Below are positions 6,048 through 12,377 of a stretch of 17,428 nt of DNA, in pieces. How positions within the stretch are numbered: position 1 is the stretch's first letter; every line of letters starts with the position of its first letter. The DNA lies in contig NZ_JARZFX010000028.1 of NCBI RefSeq assembly GCF_036026595.1, positions 1-17,428 of the forward strand. The letters are read 5' to 3'. Both the position numbers and the translations under genes were made by a program. A model generated the notes under the pieces. That model saw only the letters and a list, made by a program, of their open reading frames with translations, searched no databases and was not told where the DNA came from. Origin of the DNA: Virgibacillus_P tibetensis (GTDB lineage: Bacteria; Bacillota; Bacilli; Bacillales; Amphibacillaceae).

Positions 6048-7208
6048 ATGCTCCATTGTCCTTATTGTGGAACAAATGTCAAAGAAGATGAACAATTTTG
6101 CATCAAATGTGGGAAACAATTACCTTCAGATATATACCATCGCATGAATCGTAAAAAGAAATTTAATAAATTTTGGTTTCTTCCTTTAGGAATTTTGCTG
6201 TTATTATTAATTTCTTCATCTGTTTTTTATCTAGTTTTATTAAATTATTCAACACAAGCAAAAGAATTATTTGAACAAGGTGGAGAAAGCGTACTTAACG
6301 AAGATTACGAAGAAGCAAGGGTTTTGTTTGAAGAATCATTAAATTATAAGAAAAACTTTCCTCAGGCTGCTGTATCCCTTGATTTCATGAATAAAGCCTT
6401 AACTGTTGAAGCGGCAATGGCACAATCTACTGATCTATTGGAGAAACAGGACTATCAGCAGGCCCTGTCATTAATAACGGAAGCCGAAAACGATTTAAGA
6501 AATTTTAACGGTCCAGCCGTAAATCAACTAATTGAACAAATAGTAACAAAAAGAAATACGATTAAGATTGCTCAACTGGAGAACGTTCTGGAGCAAGAAC
6601 CGAATATTGATAACCTAAAAATACTCCTCTGGGAAGCAGATGCTATAAATGATCCGGATGCAAATTCAATTACATTGGACATTAAGAATCAAATTATAGA
6701 TTTTACCTTTTCCAGAGCAAGTGAACAACTTAATAAAAAACAATTTAATGATGCATATATACTTGTAGAAGATGGTCTGAAATATGCCCCGGATTCTGAA
6801 AAACTACTAAGCTTGCAAACTACGATAGAAAATGAACAAGATGCTTTTGAAACAGCTCAGCAACAAAGATTGGAACAAGCAATGAACACTGCAGCTGAAG
6901 AACAGCAAGTAAATGAGAATGATGCGATTGATCTGCTTTCGGCAGCAATTAATAGTGATGATCAAGGAAGATTAGTTGTAAAGGGAGAAGTAAAAAGCGT
7001 TGCTACGATCCCTATCAACTCCATATTAGTTGAGTATGCTCTGTTAAATAGAGAAGGAATAGAACTTTTATCCAATGAAATTTATGTGTACCCTGACAGG
7101 CTCTATCCTGGAGAGAAAGGTAATTTTGAATTCACTCATTTTGACATGAATGAACAAGGAAAAAACCTGGAGATAGTGGTTAATAAAATTACATGGTATA
7201 CAGATTAA
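6048..7208 (+). CDS. Membrane-anchored zinc-ribbon, TPR-like, FxLYD-like protein
   Basis: This is a 386-residue protein. An N-terminal zinc ribbon (CPYCG...CIKCG, Cys4, 7, 18, 21) is followed by a basic stretch and one membrane span at about 43-65. A long extracytoplasmic part then has TPR-like helical repeats, AKELFEQGGESVLNEDYEEA from residue 71, then DLLEKQDYQQALSLITEAE and ASEQLNKKQFNDAYILVEDG. A Gln/Glu-rich coiled-coil stretch follows. The C-terminal beta domain (about 300-386, RLVVKGEVKSVATIPINSIL...LYPGEKGNFEF) resembles the FxLYD fold. The positive-inside rule puts the zinc ribbon in the cytosol. The ATG at 6048 is chosen because AGGTG lies 5 bases upstream; the TTG at 6027 lacks a site. 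The gene is 27 bases from the protease, probably one operon. Role unknown; it may sense or present substrate for the protease. Confidence 0.75.
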   Translation: MLHCPYCGTNVKEDEQFCIKCGKQLPSDIYHRMNRKKKFNKFWFLPLGILLLLLISSSVFYLVLLNYSTQAKELFEQGGESVLNEDYEEARVLFEESLNYKKNFPQAAVSLDFMNKALTVEAAMAQSTDLLEKQDYQQALSLITEAENDLRNFNGPAVNQLIEQIVTKRNTIKIAQLENVLEQEPNIDNLKILLWEADAINDPDANSITLDIKNQIIDFTFSRASEQLNKKQFNDAYILVEDGLKYAPDSEKLLSLQTTIENEQDAFETAQQQRLEQAMNTAAEEQQVNENDAIDLLSAAINSDDQGRLVVKGEVKSVATIPINSILVEYALLNREGIELLSNEIYVYPDRLYPGEKGNFEFTHFDMNEQGKNLEIVVNKITWYTD

Positions 7209-7235
7209 TAAATACAAACAGTGAGGTGAAGATCA

Positions 7236-8369
7236 ATGCGTGAAAGAAGGTCCCTTCCAATCATTGTTTCCATTGCGGTTATTATTATTGGAATTAGTAG
7301 TATGATTGTTATTTATGATTACTGGAATTCACAGGAACTATCCGTAAGTAACCCTGTGGTTAATAAAGTCACCATGTCTTCTCAGTCACTTGATCTAAAG
7401 TCAATAATTCATGAAGCAGAGAAAAACGTAATTCAAATTGAAGGGCATAATGAATACAACACCTCTACTGGCTCCGGATTCCTATATAACGAAAAAGGGG
7501 ATATCATTACGAATGCACATGTAATTAAAGATGCAGAAGCAGTCTATGTCAGAACTGCCAATGCCCAAATCTACCCAGCTGCTGTAGTAGGAATTGGCGA
7601 GGAATTAGATATTGCAGTAATACGTGTGCCACAGCTTTCAGGCCAGGGCTACTTATCTGTTGAGAAAGAAGAAACAGCAGAAATTGGTGATGAGGTAATT
7701 GCTCTAGGTAGCCCACACGGATTTCAAAATACCGTTACACTTGGGATAATTTCTGGATCTGAGCGCAATTTTCATATTGATGGTTTTGATTATTCAAATG
7801 TATACCAGATATCCGCTCAAATTACGCATGGTAATAGTGGTGGGCCATTAATTAATAGAGAAACCGGAAAGGTTATCGGAATCAACTCCGTAGGCACAGA
7901 AGATGGAACTATTGGCTTTAGTATTCCAGTCAATGAGGTAATAAGCCAGGTGGAACAATGGTCCAACGAGGCACAGAATGAACAATTGGAATTTGCCAGT
8001 ACTGCAGATATTATTAACTCCTATGATCCTGAACAATCCCTACAGGATGCTGAATATATAATAGACTATTTTCTGGAGAGCATTGAGATCAGAGATTATG
8101 TAAATGCATATACCCTATTGGGGAGTGCAAAACAATCCGAATTATCCTATTCTCAATTTAGAGAAGATTATATAAATATAGTTGACTTAAGTTATTCAGA
8201 TATTTCGAGTGAAGTTACCGACCAGAACCAGGTTAACAGTACTGTTGATTTAACAATCGAAACTAAATTGCCAAATAAAGAAGAGACAAACGAAGAAACA
8301 CATACATTCGACTTTATTATTGGTTATGAAAATGATCAATTAAAAATAATCACAGTTACTAATAATTGA
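7236..8369 (+). CDS. Membrane-anchored HtrA/DegP-type serine protease without PDZ
   Basis: This 377-residue S1C trypsin-like protease has an N-terminal membrane anchor (residues 8-27). The catalytic domain spans about 55-245, with the triad in TNAHV (His95), LDIAV (Asp125) and HGNSGGPL (Ser201). No PDZ domain follows. Instead residues about 265-377 form an NTF2-like alpha-beta domain ending FDFIIGYENDQLKIITV. It should cleave proteins on the outer membrane face, perhaps in envelope quality control. GAGGTGA precedes the ATG by about 7 bases, and the gene follows the zinc-ribbon gene by 27 bases. The stop codon TGA (8367-8369) lies inside the terminal TTGAA of the IS remnant, so the last residue and stop may come from the insertion. 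Joining 8365 to 9283 would give ...TNK-stop instead. Confidence 0.88.
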   Translation: MRERRSLPIIVSIAVIIIGISSMIVIYDYWNSQELSVSNPVVNKVTMSSQSLDLKSIIHEAEKNVIQIEGHNEYNTSTGSGFLYNEKGDIITNAHVIKDAEAVYVRTANAQIYPAAVVGIGEELDIAVIRVPQLSGQGYLSVEKEETAEIGDEVIALGSPHGFQNTVTLGIISGSERNFHIDGFDYSNVYQISAQITHGNSGGPLINRETGKVIGINSVGTEDGTIGFSIPVNEVISQVEQWSNEAQNEQLEFASTADIINSYDPEQSLQDAEYIIDYFLESIEIRDYVNAYTLLGSAKQSELSYSQFREDYINIVDLSYSDISSEVTDQNQVNSTVDLTIETKLPNKEETNEETHTFDFIIGYENDQLKIITVTNN

Positions 8370-8370
8370 A

Positions 8371-8520
8371 CCTCTCGCCACTTAACGACCTTGCGGTAGT
8401 TTGAAGTGGGAGATTCCTAAGAACACCAACGTAACCGCCAGTTATTTATTAGGCTATCCCCGCAGTTCCTGTGGTTAGAAGTCTTATCGCTTCATTTTTA
8501 AGATTCATACTTGCATTAAG
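8371..8520 (-). ncRNA. Remnant of the TnpB guide RNA (omega/re-RNA) region
   Basis: In IS605 elements the guide RNA comes from the 3' end of tnpB and the right end, with the guide taken from flanking DNA. Here the segment ends in a stem-loop and GAGAGGTTCAA; the guide would be read from 8365 downwards into the protease gene. Placement follows the family pattern; transcription is not shown, and the encoded nuclease is dead. Confidence 0.35.
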
Positions 8521-9133
8521 ATCACGATCGTGATGCGAGTTGCAATGACTGCAAGTCCATTTACGTAGCGCAAGATTCTTAACGTCTTTATTACGGTTGC
8601 TACAACCTGAACATAGTTGGCTTGATGCGAAATTCTTCGCAACCGCTACAACTTGTTTACCATATCAGTTTGCTTTGTATTCAAGCATGGTACGAAATTG
8701 TGACCACGATACTTCACTAATGGCTTTTGCTAACTTGTAGTTCTTTAGCATGTTCGACACTTGCAAATCTTCAATACCAATAATGTCGTGGTTTTTGACA
8801 ATATTGGTTGTGTAAGACTGTACTCTATTCCTTTTAGACTTAAATCGTGGTGCTTTATTCTGTTTCTTGAAAAATCGTGAATATGAATCAGCAAGGTTTT
8901 TCAATGAGGATTGAATGGCAATGCTGTCAACTTCTTTTAACCATCCTAATTCTTTCTTTAGTTGTGTTAGTTGAGAAGAACATGCGTTATACGTTAAACT
9001 TTACCTGTTTCTTTGTATGCACGATCCCACAATAATTGAACACAAAACGGCTACTTCCGATTGTTTTAGCAATTAGAATTTCCTGTTCTTTGCTGGGATA
9101 GATACGAAACTTATACGCTTTGTTGACTAGCAT
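8449..9133 (-). pseudogene. tnpB: tnpB pseudogene (IS605-family RNA-guided nuclease)
   Basis: Fragments of one TnpB are recognisable in order on the minus strand. The N-terminus is MLVNKAYKFRIYPSKEQEIL from 9133. A frameshifted stretch (AYKETGK, then TYNACSSQLTQLKKEL) leads into SLKNLADSYSRFFKKQNKAP. Then comes a fusion SYTTNIVKNHDIIGIEDLQ, and the C-terminus holds a four-Cys zinc finger (CSGC...CSHC) and DRDLNAS. At the fusion (about 8800-8808) roughly 130-150 codons are missing, including the RuvC-I aspartate region. TGA at 8667-8665 replaces the expected Trp in EYKANxYGKQ. It therefore has at least two frameshifts, one large internal deletion and one nonsense codon, and cannot encode an active nuclease. 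RuvC-II Glu (IED) and RuvC-III Asp (DRD) remain. Confidence 0.9.
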
Positions 9134-9154
9134 CAAATTCACCTCGCTTTCACA

Positions 9155-9168
9155 AGAACATTTGTTCT
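9155..9168. promoter_or_regulatory. LexA-like palindrome upstream of tnpB
   Basis: AGAACATTTGTTCT has the GAAC-N4-GTTC core of the Gram-positive SOS box and lies 22 bases before the tnpB start. The flanking bases are A/T instead of the preferred C/G, so LexA binding is only a possibility. Confidence 0.3.
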
Positions 9169-9300
9169 CGTTATGCCATAGCGAGGATCTTTTTGGCTAA
9201 CGCCAACCGAAATTCATCTCCCCCTTACCGCTGGGCTCTGCCCTTCACACGCTTGAAGAAGGAGTCTTCTTTCGGAAAGACGATAAATTATTCACTAAGT

Positions 9301-9342
9301 AATAACTGCTGCTTCTAAACGAAGCTGCAGTTATTTTTCTTT
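9301..9342 (+). terminator. Terminator, probably of the zinc-ribbon/HtrA operon
   Basis: AATAACTGC (9301-9309) and GCTTC (9311-9315) pair with GAAGC (9321-9325) and GCAGTTATT (9327-9335) around TAAAC, with one T-T mismatch. TTTTCTTT follows. No plus-strand gene ends just upstream except the IS-interrupted protease, so it is probably that operon's displaced terminator. Confidence 0.75.
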
Positions 9343-9375
9343 GGGTATTTAGTTTTCCCTGGGTAAAACGTCTAA

Positions 9376-9403
9376 ACGCTTTTGAATTAATTGACATATA
9401 GTA
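9376..9403 (+). promoter_or_regulatory. Sigma-K/sigma-E-like promoter of the YjcZ-like gene
   Basis: AC (9376-9377), 17 bases, then CATATAGTA (9395-9403) matches the sigma-K pattern AC-N16/17-CATAnnnTA. CATATAGT also resembles the sigma-E -10. Transcription would start near 9410, leaving about 24 bases of leader. Confidence 0.5.
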
Positions 9404-9433
9404 TAACTGTAAGAAGTGCGGGAGGTGAAGTGA

Positions 9434-9559
9434 ATGGATTACGGTTATGGATACGGTCATGGTTATGGCTGCCACACGGCTGGAATTAGAAGCAACTTCG
9501 CGCTTATCGTGGTGCTTTTTATTCTTCTAATCATTGTAGGCGCCGCTTTTTATTGCTAA
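9434..9559 (+). CDS. YjcZ-like sporulation peptide
   Basis: This is a 41-residue peptide. It opens with Gly-Tyr repeats (MDYGYGYGHGYGC), which are followed by one hydrophobic helix, NFALIVVLFILLIIVGAAFY, and ends in Cys. The FALIVVLFILLIIVGA core is the signature of YjcZ-family sporulation peptides, found in the mother cell or spore layers of many Bacillaceae. GGAGGTG at 9421-9427 is 6 bases before the ATG. It has its own sigma-K-like promoter and terminator, so it is an independent late-sporulation gene. A minus-strand frame over it is a shadow. Confidence 0.88.
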   Translation: MDYGYGYGHGYGCHTAGIRSNFALIVVLFILLIIVGAAFYC

Positions 9560-9565
9560 CTATAC

Positions 9566-9606
9566 GCTTGTGCTATCCCATCTATAGCACAAGCTACTAT
9601 TTTTTT
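9566..9606 (+). terminator. Terminator of the YjcZ-like gene
   Basis: GCTTGTGCTAT (9566-9576) pairs perfectly with ATAGCACAAGC (9584-9594), followed by TACTATTTTTTT. The tail overlaps the last codons of the converging regulator gene. Confidence 0.88.
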
Positions 9607-10778
9607 ACATCCACATAATTTTTTAAAATTAAATACAACATGGTACAATGTTCAAAGTTTCCCAGATCCAATGACGTAATAGTCTCTATCTTTTTCAGTC
9701 GATAGATCATCGTGTTTCGGTGAATGTAGAGCTCCTTTGCTGTCTTGCTGCTGTTCATATTGTTTTTGCAGTACATCATAAAGTCATTTGCCAATTCGGA
9801 AAATCCAAATGAACCGATGAATGGTTTTAGACGAAACAGTAATTTATCCTTTAAATTCTCATCCATTTTAGCGGAGAGTAACGGCGACAATACATCCCAA
9901 TCACAATAATTATAAATAGGCGGCGATAAGTTGTGTTCCTTACCAAATTCTATTACCTGTTCAGCTTCATGGTAGGATTGATTGATGTGCTTTAGAGTGG
10001 AATATGGATTGCCTGCTCCTATAGCCACCCCATATACATGATATTGTTCAACTAATTTCATAAGTTGGCTGCTCTGATCAGAAAACTTCTTCATTAATTC
10101 CAGAAATTTATTATCTGACTCGACTGGCATTAAGAGCACTATTTTCTCCGTATTCAAAAAAGTGCAGATCGATTCATCAGTACTTTCAAACACTCTTGAT
10201 GTACACTCCAACAATAGCTTTTTCAAATGATCGGCAGGTAATAACTTTTGTATAACGTTTCTGTTATTCAACAGGGAATCTCCTATGTCAATAACTACAC
10301 AAAATCTCTTTAAGAAATAGTTAATGCCAAGCATTTCACAATACTTAATGATTTTCTCTTTATTTAATGACTCATTGAGCAATATGTATTGCAAAAATGT
10401 TTCATTGGAGCTTCTTTCTAAGTCCTCCATTTTTTGATGGAAAGTTTCCTGCCACATCAATTCTACATATCTTTTCACTAGATTGGCATATGGTTTTACC
10501 TTTTCCGGGTCTCCTATAATTCCTAAAACTCCAACTGTCTCATAATCATATATTAACGGCACAGCAACCCCTGGCAGCACGTTATCCATTTGCGATACTT
10601 TATTTTTATCAAAAGAAAGAAATCGATTTTCTCTTATAACTAATATAGAAGGTGAATGTAACGTTCCAATCCGGCTAGGATTACTGTCTCCAATAATATA
10701 ACCTGTTTCATCACTCAGGCTAATAGGAAAAGGAGAAATATCTGAAACCGCTTTCACTACTCTTTGTGCAGATTGCAC
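9597..10778 (-). CDS. CdaR/PucR-type transcriptional regulator
   Basis: This regulator of about 393 residues belongs to the sugar-diacid-regulator type. An N-terminal diacid-recognition (ligand) domain (about 3-130: SLSDETGYIIGDSNPSRIG, GVAVPLIYDYETVGVLGIIG) is followed by a degenerate GGDEF-like CdaR domain. The C-terminal PucR helix-turn-helix is near 345-375 (NSSKTAKELYIHRNTMIYRL). It probably activates the divergent oxidase/symporter genes in response to their substrate, much as B. subtilis PutR controls proline use. The start is uncertain. The GTG at 10778 is 24 bases after a strong AGGAGG (complement of 10803-10808). The in-frame codon correctly spaced from that site is GTA at 10796, not a normal start. 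A cre site lies inside the first codons. Confidence 0.82.
   Translation of the reverse strand: MQSAQRVVKAVSDISPFPISLSDETGYIIGDSNPSRIGTLHSPSILVIRENRFLSFDKNKVSQMDNVLPGVAVPLIYDYETVGVLGIIGDPEKVKPYANLVKRYVELMWQETFHQKMEDLERSSNETFLQYILLNESLNKEKIIKYCEMLGINYFLKRFCVVIDIGDSLLNNRNVIQKLLPADHLKKLLLECTSRVFESTDESICTFLNTEKIVLLMPVESDNKFLELMKKFSDQSSQLMKLVEQYHVYGVAIGAGNPYSTLKHINQSYHEAEQVIEFGKEHNLSPPIYNYCDWDVLSPLLSAKMDENLKDKLLFRLKPFIGSFGFSELANDFMMYCKNNMNSSKTAKELYIHRNTMIYRLKKIETITSLDLGNFEHCTMLYLILKNYVDVKK
10743..10756. promoter_or_regulatory. CcpA cre site within the regulator's 5' codons
   Basis: TGAAACCGCTTTCA (minus strand TGAAAGCGGTTTCA) matches every position of the cre consensus TGWAANCGNTNWCA. Sited about 20 bases inside the coding region, it would act as a transcription roadblock when glucose is abundant. 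Confidence 0.65.
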
Positions 10779-10885
10779 TAATGATTCGATTGCTACCCTC
10801 TCCCTCCTATTAAGTATATAATTATCGTTTATTTTATCACAGTAATGTGTTTTTTTAAAACTAATGCAATTATCACTCTAATTTT

Positions 10886-10949
10886 TAGTCATGTTGACTA
10901 TAGATTTCATAGTTAACTTAAGGTTAAATGAATGTTATGAATAGTCAAA
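10886..10949. promoter_or_regulatory. Repeated TAGTCA-type operator candidate in the divergent region
   Basis: TAGTCA-TGT-TGACTA (10886-10900) is a perfect inverted repeat. GTTGACTAT (10893-10901) also pairs with ATAGTTAAC (10909-10917) with one mismatch, and a further half-site ATAGTCAAA lies at 10941-10949. The cluster sits between the regulator and the oxidase gene, where the regulator would be expected to bind. Confidence 0.45.
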
Positions 10950-10971
10950 ATAACTCACAAGAGGTGATCAC

Positions 10972-12138
10972 ATGAGTAAAAAAACCGATATCATTATTAT
11001 TGGAGGAGGAGTTATTGGTTCAAGCATTGCATTTAATTTATTAAATGACGGCTACAATGGAAGCATTTCGATTTTCGAGAAGGATAATATATATGAATTT
11101 TCATCCACACCAAGAAGTGCAGGTGGTATTAGGCAACTATTTACAACAGCAATTAATATACAAATCAGCAGATACAGTCTAAAAAAGTATATGACCTTCT
11201 CTCACGACATGGCTATTGGAAATGAAGCGGCCAAAATAGATTTCAAACAACACGGCTACCTCTTCTTATCCAAAAGTGAAAATATGGAGCAATTGGATAA
11301 GCAAAATCGTCTACAAAAATCCTTTGGTGTACCTTCCGAATTATTAAGTAGAGAAGATTTATTATCTATCATCCCTGAACTGAACATTGAAGATCTAAGT
11401 GGTGGTCTGTTTTGTCAGGAAGATGGGTACCTCGATCCATACTCAGTGATGCAAGGGTACATTCGCAAAGCAAAACAGCTGGGTGCAAGTTACATTAATG
11501 AAGAAGTAGAATCCATTATAACGGAGGGACAAAACATCTCAGGAGTTCAATTAGCTAATGGAGATACATATAAAGCTCCTATTGTTATTAACTGTGCAGG
11601 ACCATGGGCACCAGAACTGAGCAGTAAGATTGGGATGCCAATTCCTGTGGTACCATTAAAGAGACAAATTATACAATTTGATATTGCAGAAGAGTTAACA
11701 TGCGACCTTCCATTAACTGTTGATCCAACAGGAGTCTATTTCCGCCACGAAGGAAAAACATTAATTTCAGGATTCTCCGAAGAAGTAAAACCTGGCATAG
11801 ACTTTAGATGGAAACGCTCTTTTTTCCTCGATCAGTTATGGCCAGTGCTCAGTCATCGAATACCAAATTTTGAACGTGCAAAAATTCTTACAGGCTGGGC
11901 TGGTATGTACAGTTACAACACAGTAGATCAAAATGCCATAATTGGAGAGCATCCACGGCTAAATGGATATTATCTAGCATGTGGCTTCAGTGGACACGGT
12001 ATGCAACAAGCACCAGCAGTAGGTAAAGGGCTTTCTGAATTAGTATTAAAAGGAAGATATGAGACAATCGATCTGGCCCCGTTGCGCTTTGAAAGGTTTG
12101 ATGAAAAAGAACTGATTATTGAAGGAGCTATTGTATAG
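10972..12138 (+). CDS. FAD-dependent amine/amino-acid oxidoreductase (DAO family, FOXRED1-like)
   Basis: This is a 388-residue flavoprotein of the DAO superfamily, which includes sarcosine oxidase, dimethylglycine dehydrogenase, glycine oxidase and FOXRED1. It has a Rossmann GGGVIG (11-16) with Glu36 binding the adenosine ribose, STPRSAGGIRQLF (45-57), the EDGYLDPYSVMQGY strand (150-163) and VINCAGPWAPEL (205-216). C-terminal motifs are YNTVDQNAIIGEHP and CGFSGHGMQQAPAVG. These last motifs resemble FOXRED1 and sarcosine/dimethylglycine oxidases more than D-amino-acid dehydrogenases. The likely reaction is oxidation of a secondary or N-methylated amine; the substrate is not known. GAGGTGAT lies just before the ATG. 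It is divergent from the regulator and upstream of the symporter, which would import the substrate. Confidence 0.82.
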   Translation: MSKKTDIIIIGGGVIGSSIAFNLLNDGYNGSISIFEKDNIYEFSSTPRSAGGIRQLFTTAINIQISRYSLKKYMTFSHDMAIGNEAAKIDFKQHGYLFLSKSENMEQLDKQNRLQKSFGVPSELLSREDLLSIIPELNIEDLSGGLFCQEDGYLDPYSVMQGYIRKAKQLGASYINEEVESIITEGQNISGVQLANGDTYKAPIVINCAGPWAPELSSKIGMPIPVVPLKRQIIQFDIAEELTCDLPLTVDPTGVYFRHEGKTLISGFSEEVKPGIDFRWKRSFFLDQLWPVLSHRIPNFERAKILTGWAGMYSYNTVDQNAIIGEHPRLNGYYLACGFSGHGMQQAPAVGKGLSELVLKGRYETIDLAPLRFERFDEKELIIEGAIV

Positions 12139-12170
12139 GAGGTTACTTGCTGTAAGAACCTCCTCCCTTT
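12137..12170 (+). terminator. Hairpin after the oxidase gene
   Basis: AGGAGGTT (12137-12144) pairs with AACCTCCT (12157-12164), followed only by CCCTTT. It is probably a weak or partial terminator, letting some transcription continue to the symporter, which also has its own promoter. Confidence 0.5.
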
Positions 12171-12207
12171 GATCATCACGTATTCCACATGCATATTTCT
12201 TTTACAT

Positions 12208-12230
12208 ATTAGAAGTACTTTACTTCTAAT
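12208..12230. repeat. Perfect 10-bp palindrome
   Basis: ATTAGAAGTA (12208-12217) and TACTTCTAAT (12221-12230) flank CTT. There is no U-run, so a protein-binding operator is more likely than a terminator. It lies 72 bases upstream of the cre site. Confidence 0.45.
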
Positions 12231-12301
12231 TGCCTACAGATATGGCTTTAATTAAGACACATTTTTATCTTTCAAAAGGAGTTGATTTATTCCTGTAGTT
12301 T

Positions 12302-12315
12302 TGTAAGCGTTTACA
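12302..12315. promoter_or_regulatory. CcpA cre site at the symporter promoter
   Basis: TGTAAGCGTTTACA matches the cre consensus TGWAANCGNTNWCA at every fixed position. It overlaps the likely -35 (TTTACA, 12310-12315), so CcpA binding would block RNA polymerase. Confidence 0.75.
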
Positions 12316-12336
12316 GGGGAGTTTCATCGCTATTAT
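12310..12336 (+). promoter_or_regulatory. Symporter promoter overlapping cre
   Basis: TTTACA (12310-12315) and TATTAT (12331-12336) form a promoter with a short 15-base spacer. The start point would be about 35 bases before the gene's ATG. Confidence 0.4.
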
Positions 12337-12377
12337 TGCTTCTACTGAAGAACTAAAATAAACATGGAGGTTAAATG

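Larger units (their letters stand above)
8366..9282 (-). mobile_element. Degenerate IS200/IS605-family element (tnpB only)
   Basis: A minus-strand element holds a broken tnpB, a right-end stem-loop and an apparent left-end region, with no tnpA. The right end terminates ...GAGAGGTTCAA at 8366. Its hairpins are CCACTT/AAGTGG (8378-8383 with 8404-8409) and an inner ACC-TTGC-GGT. The left-end region holds TTGGC-TAAC-GCCAA (9193-9206), GGGC-TCT-GCCC (9233-9243) and an imperfect hairpin near 9265-9282 next to a minus-strand TTTAT (9287-9283). The boundaries are inferred: TTTAT is the assumed target, because joining 8365 to 9283 restores a sensible protease 3' end. IS605 members make no target duplication, so none is expected. 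Confidence 0.65.

Noticed and set aside
8665..8904. 79-residue protein on the minus strand
   Set aside because: It is an internal piece of the broken tnpB between a frameshift/deletion and a nonsense codon, not a gene.
9245..9300. Possible orphan C-terminus (...EEGVFFRKDDKLFTK-stop) left by the IS insertion
   Set aside because: The same bases form an imperfect IS left-end hairpin, and joining outside it restores the protease stop; no upstream coding part is visible.
9245..9475. Minus-strand 76-residue open frame
   Set aside because: It lies across the terminator and the YjcZ-like gene, which has a strong SD, promoter and family match on the other strand; it is a shadow.
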